A DNA stretch of 16,097 bases from an uncultured Clostridia bacterium (GTDB lineage: Bacteria > Bacillota_A > Clostridia > Christensenellales > Borkfalkiaceae): positions 1 to 16,097 of the forward strand of contig CAKQXZ010000047.1 of assembly GCA_934292955.1 (NCBI GenBank), in the 5' to 3' direction. Positions 1 to 5,031 of the stretch are shown piece after piece. The notes beneath the pieces were generated by a model, which worked only from the letters and a program-made list of their open reading frames with translations, ran no database searches and was not told the DNA's origin. A program made the position numbers and the translations under genes. Within the stretch, counting starts at the first letter, position 1, and each line of letters starts with the position of its first letter.

Positions 1-118
1 ACTTATTTCTCTTTGCTGTCCGAATATAATACGCGCGGGCGGGGCGTTTTCCTAAAACATTTTTCAAAAAAAGTAGCACAATTCAGCACGCAGTTTTCTA
101 CACATAGCCATAAATATG
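1..118. other. intergenic stretch at left edge, nothing recognised
   Basis: I see no gene, RNA or clear terminator here. It lies downstream of the 3' end of the uridine kinase gene and may hold the 5' leader of a gene outside the window on the minus strand. A GC-rich patch (cgcgcgggcggggcg, around 32-46) is followed by AT-rich sequence. Confidence 0.4.
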
Positions 119-135
119 CGATAATCGACTTATAG
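119..135 (+). repeat. hairpin-family repeat, copy 1 (exact core, no terminator)
   Basis: This is an exact copy of the 17-base core CGATAATCGACTTATAG, also found at 3799, 10910 and 15720. It overlaps the stop codon of the uridine kinase gene, whose TAA lies on the complement of 130-132. The inner CGA-TAA-TCG hairpin can form and ATAA at 111 can pair with TTAT, but the GC-rich outer stem seen in other copies is missing. No T-tract follows on either strand, so this copy is not a convincing terminator although its sequence is fully conserved. Confidence 0.8.
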
Positions 136-747
136 CCCGATTTTTGACACCAAAGTGCTTACTATTATGTCGAAAGCGGGCTGGTTGTACCCGCCTTCGG
201 GAACGATTATATCGGCAACGCGCTTGAATGGTTCTATAAATCGTTCGTGCATGGGTTTTACCGTGGTCAGATACTGATTTACTACCGAATCGAGAGTTCT
301 TCCGCGTTCTTTAACGTCGCGCAGAATTCTGCGAAGAATTCTCACGTCGGCGTCGGTATCTACGAAAATTTTATAGTCCATAAGGTCGGTAAGCCGCGGG
401 TCGGCAAAAAGCAATATGCCTTCGATTATAATAACTTTCTTGCTTTCTTCGCGAGTATATTCGTCAAGGCGCGAATGGGTAGCAAAATCATAGGTCGGGC
501 AGTCTATCGCGCCGCCGTTTTTAAGAGTATTCAGGTGCGATAATAACAACTCGTTGTCGAACGCATCAGGGTGGTCGTAGTTTCTCGCCGCTTTTTGTTG
601 CAGGGTGAGCGACTTATCGTCCTTGTAATATCTGTCCATTGCAAGTAAAAGAGAGTTTTCTTTTCCGAGCGCGTCGCAGATTTTTTTTGCAAGAGTGGTT
701 TTGCCGCTTCCCGTGCCGCCGCATATTCCGATTATAAGTCTTTTCAT
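130..747 (-). CDS. udk: uridine kinase
   Basis: Uridine/cytidine kinase of the pyrimidine salvage pathway. It phosphorylates uridine and cytidine to UMP and CMP with ATP or GTP in the cytoplasm. The 205-residue product has the P-loop GGTGSGKT at residues 10-17, the substrate-side motifs DRYYKD, YDHPDAFD and PTYDFATHSR, the IIEGILLF strand, and a C-terminal RD-rich lid (RILRDVKERGR). Length fits the family, which is usually about 205-215 residues. I chose the ATG at 747 because GGAG lies nine bases upstream. An in-frame ATG at 753 is only three bases from that GGAG, and a TTG at 789 would add an unusual N-terminal tail. The stop codon falls inside repeat copy 1. Likely transcribed separately from the regulator gene behind it, which has its own terminator-like hairpin. 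Confidence 0.93.
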   Translation of the reverse strand: MKRLIIGICGGTGSGKTTLAKKICDALGKENSLLLAMDRYYKDDKSLTLQQKAARNYDHPDAFDNELLLSHLNTLKNGGAIDCPTYDFATHSRLDEYTREESKKVIIIEGILLFADPRLTDLMDYKIFVDTDADVRILRRILRDVKERGRTLDSVVNQYLTTVKPMHERFIEPFKRVADIIVPEGGYNQPAFDIIVSTLVSKIGL

Positions 748-846
748 TTGCATTTTCTCCGATAATTTATTTGAATTGTCCTGCCGCAAAAAATCTTTCG
801 TTGCGACGCGTTTAACTTTCTTGTTTTGTTTGTAAATATGTATGCT

Positions 847-889
847 AAAAGCCGCTGATGGCTGATAATCAACCTATAGGCGGCTTTTT
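847..889. terminator. terminator-like hairpin, repeat copy 2 (diverged)
   Basis: The outer stem pairs AAAAGCCGC (847-855) with GCGGCTTTT (880-888). The inner part is GG-C-TGA-TAA-TCA-A-CC. Compared with the family core GTCGA-TAA-TCGAC both inner arms have changed, TCGA to CTGA on the left and TCGA to TCAA on the right, and TGA/TCA pairing is kept. T-runs flank both sides, so termination is possible in either direction. The stop codon of the XRE regulator (complement of 869-871) lies in the loop arm. Confidence 0.7.
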
Positions 890-1525
890 GATTTCTTTTT
901 CGTCTGTTTTCGGTTTTTTCTTTTTAAGGTAAATGTTCAGAATTTTTAGCCCGTACCAAAGCAGCGCGGCGACCTGAAGGGGAATAGGGACGATAAAACA
1001 CAGCCAGGCGAGCGGCGTTTTTATCAGGAGATATACGCAGAGAGCAATCGTCCACATGAGTGCGGAAACAAAAATAAGGTTAAGCCAAGGTTTGCCCCAA
1101 AGCGAGCTGAATACGATAAATACGATAAAACTGACGGGAATAGCGACAATAAAGCTATACGACGCGTCCTGCACGGAAAGCCCGCACCAGCATAATATGG
1201 CAAAAGTAATGGTGGCGACCATCCAGACGATAAGTGCGGAAAGCAGGGCGATTAAGGTTTTTTGCCCCGCGATCAAGCCTTTCTTTTTGCCCATGCTCTT
1301 TTTAATGTCGTTATTTTCGGTAAGAAGAAAATCGACGGTCACGCCGTAAATATCGGCAATTTTTTTGAGCGTTTCTACGTCCGGAAGCGATTCTCCGCGC
1401 TCCCATTTGCTGATGGCTTTATCTGAATAATTCAGTTTTTCGGCAATTTCAACCTGAGTATACGCAAATATCCTGCGCAGTTCTACAAGGTTCTTTGCAA
1501 CGATATCCTTAAGTTCCATACGCAT
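869..1525 (-). CDS. membrane-anchored XRE-family transcriptional regulator
   Basis: The N-terminal third (about residues 8-65) is a Cro/C1-type helix-turn-helix: QVEIAEKLNYSDKAISKWERGESLPDVETLKKIADIYGV, here broken as QVEIAEKLNYSDKAIS and KWERGESLPDVETLKK. The rest has four strongly hydrophobic segments, roughly residues 86-114, 121-142, 148-168 and 171-193, and ends in a lysine-rich tail. This is the layout of XRE regulators tethered to the membrane, seen often in Clostridia, and the signal sensed is unknown. Starts at ATG 1525 or ATG 1519 are both possible and neither has a clear Shine-Dalgarno. A perfect palindrome at 1571-1583, just upstream, may be its own operator. The stop codon lies inside repeat copy 2. 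Confidence 0.85.
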   Translation of the reverse strand: MRMELKDIVAKNLVELRRIFAYTQVEIAEKLNYSDKAISKWERGESLPDVETLKKIADIYGVTVDFLLTENNDIKKSMGKKKGLIAGQKTLIALLSALIVWMVATITFAILCWCGLSVQDASYSFIVAIPVSFIVFIVFSSLWGKPWLNLIFVSALMWTIALCVYLLIKTPLAWLCFIVPIPLQVAALLWYGLKILNIYLKKKKPKTDEKEIKKPPIG

Positions 1526-1570
1526 ATTTTACCATAAAAAAACGCAAATAGCAAGCATATAGCCCGCATT

Positions 1571-1583
1571 CTACTCAGAGTAG
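1571..1583. promoter_or_regulatory. palindrome, candidate operator of the XRE regulator
   Basis: CTACTC-A-GAGTAG is a perfect 6+1+6 inverted repeat located 46 bases upstream of the regulator start. Further CTCTAC (near 1601) and GTAGAG (near 1622) half-sites lie close by. XRE proteins commonly bind such dyads near their own promoters. Binding is inferred only. Confidence 0.4.
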
Positions 1584-1651
1584 AGAAAATTTTTATCAAC
1601 TCTACCGACGCGTTTTTAAGCGTAGAGAGAGCGGGACGTATCGTTTAGTTT

Positions 1652-1679
1652 TTGAAATTGATTTTTGGCAGTATACTAT
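1652..1679 (+). promoter_or_regulatory. sigma-A type promoter for degV-like gene
   Basis: TTGAAA (1652-1657), a 16-base spacer and TACTAT (1674-1679). The predicted transcript starts near 1686 and would carry a leader of about 140 bases before the DegV start codon. Confidence 0.55.
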
Positions 1680-1685
1680 GTTATG

Positions 1686-1783
1686 ATTCGTCTGCAAATG
1701 CGGCAAGAAACGACGGAATACCTGCTTTAAGAAGAACCCCGCTCGGTTGCATATGTTGCCGCAATAAAGACTCCGGATTTTTT
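1686..1783 (+). ncRNA. possible structured leader or small RNA ending in a T-tract
   Basis: GCGGCAA (1700-1706) pairs perfectly with TTGCCGC (1756-1762). Outside this, GTCT (near 1690-1693) can pair with AGAC (1768-1771) and ATTC (1686-1689) with GGAT (1775-1778), with a small bulge. Six Ts follow at 1778-1783. The structure lies between a promoter and the DegV gene, so it may be an attenuating leader or a short independent RNA. I do not recognise a known riboswitch or RNA family. The in-frame 75-codon reading through it has no ribosome site and looks spurious. Confidence 0.35.
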
Positions 1784-1823
1784 ATCTTTATATTTCGAAA
1801 ACTTACAAGGAGCATAATTCATT

Positions 1824-2675
1824 ATGAGAATTGCATTATCAGCCGAAAGCACAATCGACATGCCCAAAAATCTGCTTGAACAGTACGACATTCACACCCT
1901 GCCTTTTACCGTATTTTTAGGCGACGAAGTTAAATTTGACGGAGAATTTCCCACTTCGCACATTATCGAATACGTTAACGAACATAAAGTTTTGCCGAAA
2001 ACGGGAGCTGTCAACCGCAGTCAGTACGAAGAGCATTTTAACAAGTTGCTCGAAAGTTACGACGCTGTAATTCACGTTTCGCTCTCTTCCTGTATTTCTT
2101 CCGCTTGCGAAAACGCGAAAGCCGTTGCCGCCGAAATGAAAAACGTCTATGTTATAGACTCGCTTTCGCTTTCTTCCGGTATAGGTCTTATCGCTATTTA
2201 CGCTTCGAAACTTATCAAAAAAGGTCTGTTGCCCGAAGAGATAGTTAAAAAATGCGAAGAACGCGTTCCGCACGTTCAGGCAAGTTTCGTGCTTGCTCGT
2301 CTTGACTATCTGTATAAGGGCGGAAGATGTTCGGCGTTGCAACTTTTCGGTGCCAATATTCTTAAACTGCGCATTCAGATCGTCCTTAAAGAAGGCAAAA
2401 TGAAACCCGCCGGCAAATATCGCGGTAACATGGATAACTGCATCAGAAATTACGTTAACGATACGCTTAAGCAGTACGATAATCCCGATTTTTCCGAAGT
2501 ATTTATCACTTCTACGACGGCGACCGACGAGCAGAACGAAATGGTCAGACAAATTCTCGAAGAACACGGCTTTAAGCACATTATGATAACTTCCGCCGGC
2601 GGCACGATCACCAGTCATTGCGGAGAAAACACGCTCGGGATTCTGTTTATAAACGACGGCGAACACGACGACTGA
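1824..2675 (+). CDS. DegV family fatty-acid-binding protein (FakB-like)
   Basis: DegV/FakB proteins hold a fatty acid and present it to the kinase FakA, which makes acyl-phosphate for phospholipid synthesis. The 283-residue product has the family layout: an N-terminal alpha/beta domain with TGAVNRSQYEEHF (from residue 60), the ligand-contact stretch DSLSLSSGIG (112-121), the LDYLYKGGRCS motif (160-170), and a C-terminal SHCGENTLGI segment near residue 265. Length fits the family (about 280). AAGGAG at 1807-1812 lies 11 bases before the ATG. It has its own promoter at 1652 and a terminator at 2737. No fakA is in the window, so the FakB role is inferred from family membership. Confidence 0.88.
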   Translation: MRIALSAESTIDMPKNLLEQYDIHTLPFTVFLGDEVKFDGEFPTSHIIEYVNEHKVLPKTGAVNRSQYEEHFNKLLESYDAVIHVSLSSCISSACENAKAVAAEMKNVYVIDSLSLSSGIGLIAIYASKLIKKGLLPEEIVKKCEERVPHVQASFVLARLDYLYKGGRCSALQLFGANILKLRIQIVLKEGKMKPAGKYRGNMDNCIRNYVNDTLKQYDNPDFSEVFITSTTATDEQNEMVRQILEEHGFKHIMITSAGGTITSHCGENTLGILFINDGEHDD

Positions 2676-2736
2676 AAATTGTTCGTAAAAGCGTTATGTT
2701 CCGCGCAGGTATGCGTGGTAAAAAACGACTGCATAT

Positions 2737-2784
2737 AAAAGACTTGTTTTCAAACTTTATCGGCACGAAAAAAAGTCTTTTTTT
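2737..2784 (+). terminator. rho-independent terminator of the degV-like gene
   Basis: AAAAGACTT (2737-2745) pairs with AAGTCTTTT (2773-2781). The stem can be extended inward by TTTTC/GAAAA across one mismatch. The hairpin runs into a T-tract ending at 2784. Confidence 0.75.
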
Positions 2785-2797
2785 GTATATAAATCGT

Positions 2798-2827
2798 TTG
2801 ACAAACGGGATACAAAAGTTTTATAAT
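2798..2827 (+). promoter_or_regulatory. near-consensus sigma-A promoter
   Basis: TTGACA (2798-2803), an 18-base spacer and TATAAT (2822-2827). Both hexamers match the consensus perfectly. It drives the PH-domain gene, whose ribosome site GGGGGG (2849-2854) and ATG (2862) follow. Confidence 0.85.
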
Positions 2828-2861
2828 AAGCAAGCTCGAAGATCAAATGGGGGGTGCGGTT

Positions 2862-3623
2862 ATGAAATACGATCGTATGGAAAAAAACGCTTACGATGCC
2901 GAAGCGAATAACACTGTTGCCTCACTTTTAGAGCCTAACGAAAAGGTTTTATGGCAAGGCAAGCCCAGAAAGTACGTTTATATTCTGGAAAATGTGTTGA
3001 CTATGCTGCCGATTGCTATCGTATGGCTTTTGTTTGACGGTTTATTTATTGCGGCTTTCGCAATAAATTACGATAAAATACCTTGGTTTACTTGGCTATT
3101 CATTGTTCCGTTTTTTATTTTGCATCTGTTTCCCGTATGGTTTTGGTTCGCCAAAGTTATTTCGGCAAACAGAAGATATAAAAATACAGAATACTGCGTT
3201 ACCGAAAAACGGGTGATCATTAAAAGCGGGTTTGTCGGGATGCAATTGCACAGTCTGATGATGAAAGATATCGTCAGGGTAGATATTCACAGGGGCTTGT
3301 TCGACAAAATGTTCGGCGTAGGCGATCTCAGCGTTTATACGGCTTCGTCGGAATACGCAAAAAATTCTTTGATAAATTCTATAATCGATATTCCCGATTA
3401 TATCGAAGTAATGAAACTCATTCAAAAGGTTGCTTACGACGTGAAAGCGGACGTAAGTTTTCCGAATGCGTTAAGACCTGCCGAAAATCCCGGTTATAAT
3501 ACAGAATACAAACCTGTTGAAGTGCTTGCGTCTGTTACGTCCGAATCGTTCGGAACGACCAAGGCAACAGGTTCGGCCGTAGTATCCGATTCGTCGGATA
3601 ACGGCAACTCTCAAAAACAATAA
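2862..3623 (+). CDS. membrane protein with bacterial PH-like domain (YdbS/bPH2 type)
   Basis: A 253-residue protein. After a short N-terminus and the typical LEPNEKVLWQGKPRKYV lead-in, it has two transmembrane helices (about residues 42-66 and 73-97). A bacterial Pleckstrin-homology-like beta domain follows: YKNTEYCVTEKRVIIKSG, a basic-hydrophobic middle, and FGVGDLSVYTASS, about residues 105-190. The tail is Ser/Thr-rich and probably disordered. I chose ATG 2862 over an upstream in-frame ATG at 2847 because the six Gs at 2849-2854 then form a ribosome site seven bases upstream. It has a near-perfect promoter of its own. Function is unknown; related proteins sit in the membrane and some take part in envelope stress. 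Confidence 0.85.
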   Translation: MKYDRMEKNAYDAEANNTVASLLEPNEKVLWQGKPRKYVYILENVLTMLPIAIVWLLFDGLFIAAFAINYDKIPWFTWLFIVPFFILHLFPVWFWFAKVISANRRYKNTEYCVTEKRVIIKSGFVGMQLHSLMMKDIVRVDIHRGLFDKMFGVGDLSVYTASSEYAKNSLINSIIDIPDYIEVMKLIQKVAYDVKADVSFPNALRPAENPGYNTEYKPVEVLASVTSESFGTTKATGSAVVSDSSDNGNSQKQ

Positions 3624-3624
3624 A

Positions 3625-3644
3625 AAATCGGCTTTTGCCGATTT
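3625..3644 (+). terminator. hairpin between PH-domain gene and tRNA-Arg
   Basis: AAATCGGC (3625-3632), a TTTT loop and GCCGATTT (3637-3644) make a perfect 8-bp stem starting just after the stop codon. Only a weak T-run follows, and the tRNA begins four bases later. It could be a leaky terminator or simply mark the 5' side of the tRNA precursor. Confidence 0.6.
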
Positions 3645-3648
3645 ATAT

Positions 3649-3725
3649 GCGCCATTAGCCCAACTGGATAGAGCGTTGGTCTACGGAACCAAAGGCTAGA
3701 GGTTCGAACCCCCTATGGCGCGCCA
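3649..3725 (+). tRNA. tRNA-Arg (anticodon ACG)
   Basis: A 77-base cloverleaf. The acceptor arms GCGCCAT (3649-3655) and ATGGCGC (3715-3721) pair fully, followed by discriminator G and an encoded CCA (3723-3725). The anticodon stem is TTGGT/ACCAA with loop CTACGGA, giving anticodon ACG at 3683-3685 (A34 is normally edited to inosine, so it reads CGN codons). The T-loop is TTCGAAC. There are two oddities: the D-stem GCCC/GAGC has one C-A mismatch and the T-stem AGAGG/CCCCT has one A-C mismatch. No promoter fits in the four bases after the upstream hairpin, so it is probably cotranscribed with the PH-domain gene or driven from inside its end. Confidence 0.93.
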
Positions 3726-3729
3726 GAAA

Positions 3730-3772
3730 CTCGATTTTAACACAAAAACGTGTTTGAATCGGGTTTTCTTTT
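3730..3772 (+). terminator. terminator of tRNA-Arg
   Basis: CTCGATTTTAACAC (3730-3743) pairs with GTGTTTGAATCGGG (3750-3763) over 14 positions with two G-T pairs and one mismatch. TTTTCTTTT follows. It starts five bases after the tRNA CCA. Confidence 0.8.
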
Positions 3773-3785
3773 GCAATATAATAAA

Positions 3786-3828
3786 CCCGTCTATATATCG
3801 ATAATCGACTTATAGGCGGGCTTTTTTT
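3786..3828 (+). terminator. second terminator hairpin, repeat copy 3 (exact core)
   Basis: CCCGTCTATA (3786-3795) pairs with TATAGGCGGG (3811-3820), with the inner TCGA-TAA-TCGA hairpin on top. Seven Ts follow at 3822-3828. It contains the exact family core at 3799-3815. The tRNA already has its own terminator just upstream, so this hairpin looks redundant for termination. Confidence 0.85.
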
Positions 3829-3829
3829 G

Positions 3830-3994
3830 TAATGCGCGGGCGTTTTATAGTTATGTCGTGCGCGCGTAAAGCGATGTAATTTCACTAGATTAAAATCAAA
3901 TATGCATAACCGTCATCAACGGCTGCTTTTATTTTTTGCCGGTTTTATTTTTTGCTGATTTTTAATTTCGTCGGCTAAATGTTCGTTTTTTTTA
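3830..3994. other. intergenic region upstream of pst operon
   Basis: AT-rich and without a gene. The small dyad CCGT-CATCA-ACGG (around 3909-3921) followed by T-rich sequence is too weak to call a terminator. The regulatory elements of pstS begin at 3995. Confidence 0.4.
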
Positions 3995-4022
3995 TTTACA
4001 TAAAATTTACGTTTTCTAAACG
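3995..4022 (+). promoter_or_regulatory. PhoP box candidate: three half-sites phased at 11 bp
   Basis: TTTACA (3995-4000), TTTACG (4006-4011) and TAAACG (4017-4022) are spaced exactly 11 bases start to start. PhoP of Bacillus binds TT(A/T/C)ACA repeats about 11 bp apart, and the first two sites fit this well, the third less so. The box lies upstream of the pstS -10 and the locus encodes its own PhoP-like regulator, so induction under phosphate limitation is likely. Confidence 0.6.
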
Positions 4023-4054
4023 GAGAAGTGATAGTTTGATTTTTTTCGGCGGTG

Positions 4055-4060
4055 TATAAT
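4055..4060 (+). promoter_or_regulatory. -10 element of the pst operon
   Basis: TATAAT at 4055-4060. The hexamer 17 bases upstream (TAGTTT) is a poor -35, which fits an activator-dependent promoter. AGGAG at 4079-4083 is the ribosome site for pstS. Confidence 0.6.
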
Positions 4061-4094
4061 GCGGGTGTAAATCAAAACAGGAGAAACAAACACA

Positions 4095-5030
4095 ATGAAA
4101 AAGGGATTGATACTTTCGATTGTTTGTGCGCTCGTACTGTGCGGAACAATGAGTTTTACCGCTTGCGGCGGTGAAAAGAACATCACGGTAGTAGCCCGTG
4201 AACAGGGTAGCGGCACAAGAGAAGCTTTCGATAAAGTCGTTACCGACGGAAACGGAAATTATCTTGAAATGAAAGTCGACGGCAAAAAGGTTTATAAAAC
4301 GACCGCGACCGCAGACTTACAGAAAGAAACCGGCAACGTTATGAGCAAGGTTGCAAGCGATAAAAACGCAATCGGTTATATTTCGCTCGGCTCGGTTAAC
4401 GAAACCGTTAAAGTAGTTAAGGTAAACGGAATTACGCCGTCTGCCGAAACAGTTCTTAACGGAACTTACGCAATTCAAAGACCGTTCGTGGTTATGACCA
4501 ACTCGAGCGTAACTCTTACCGATATAACGGCAGACTTCCTGCTTTATCTTAAGAGCGGAGCTTCCGAACAGCACGCAAACGACGCAGGCTGCATTTTCCT
4601 GTCCGACCCCGCAAAAAGAGCCAACGCCGGCAAAGATCCTATAGCGGTCGAAACGTTCACTGCCAAGTCTTCGCTTCCCGAAGGCGGCAAAATCACCGTT
4701 AACGGCTCCACTTCTATGGAAAAGTTCATTAAAAAAGCAATGAGCGGTTACGCCGCGCTTTACGGAAGAACGGCAGACGAACTCTTCACGCTCGATCTTC
4801 AGGGTTCTTCGGTAGGTGTGTCGGCGGCTCAGAAAGATACTAACGGCAACGTAATCGGGCTTTCTTCCGCAGCTGTAGACGACGCGGCGATAAACAGTTT
4901 CAACGTTTGCCTTGACGCGGTTGCGGTTATCGTAAACAACGCGAACGAAACCGTAACCGACCTTACGATCGGTCAGCTTTACGATATCTATACCGGCAAG
5001 ATTACCAAGTTCAGTGAAATCAACGTCTGA
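4095..5030 (+). CDS. pstS: phosphate-binding lipoprotein PstS, circularly permuted
   Basis: High-affinity phosphate-binding protein of the Pst transporter, held outside the cell as a lipoprotein. The 311-residue product starts with a lysine-tagged signal peptide and lipobox F-T-A-C, with lipidated Cys24. Domain order is unusual. Right after the lipobox comes NITVVAREQGSGTREAF (29-45), the phosphate-contact motif that normally lies in the middle of PstS. Then come the NAIGYISLG and RPFVVMT parts normal for the C-terminal half. A linker follows, then KITVNGSTSMEKF, LQGSSVGVSA, AVAVIVNNANETVTDLTIGQLYDIYTGKITKF, quoted here only in part as separate motifs; these normally form the N-terminal half. 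All phosphate-site motifs (GSTS, GSS, REQGSGT) are kept. AGGAG lies 11 bases before the ATG. It is the first gene of the pst operon. Confidence 0.92.
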   Translation: MKKGLILSIVCALVLCGTMSFTACGGEKNITVVAREQGSGTREAFDKVVTDGNGNYLEMKVDGKKVYKTTATADLQKETGNVMSKVASDKNAIGYISLGSVNETVKVVKVNGITPSAETVLNGTYAIQRPFVVMTNSSVTLTDITADFLLYLKSGASEQHANDAGCIFLSDPAKRANAGKDPIAVETFTAKSSLPEGGKITVNGSTSMEKFIKKAMSGYAALYGRTADELFTLDLQGSSVGVSAAQKDTNGNVIGLSSAAVDDAAINSFNVCLDAVAVIVNNANETVTDLTIGQLYDIYTGKITKFSEINV

Positions 5031-5031
5031 C

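Noticed and set aside
1652..1879. 75-codon open frame overlapping the DegV leader and start
   Set aside because: It begins at the promoter -35 element, has no ribosome site and runs out of frame into the real gene. The sequence is better explained as a structured leader.
1917..2666. 249-codon antisense frame over the DegV-like gene
   Set aside because: Low-complexity Phe/Arg-rich translation typical of an antisense shadow, and the plus-strand product is a clear family member.
3655..3885. 76-codon minus-strand frame across tRNA-Arg
   Set aside because: Its beginning and end cover the tRNA and terminators, and the peptide carries the usual tRNA-antisense signature.
3905..3950. Terminator at the CCGT-CATCA-ACGG dyad upstream of pstS
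   Set aside because: The stem is only four base pairs and the T-run is offset.
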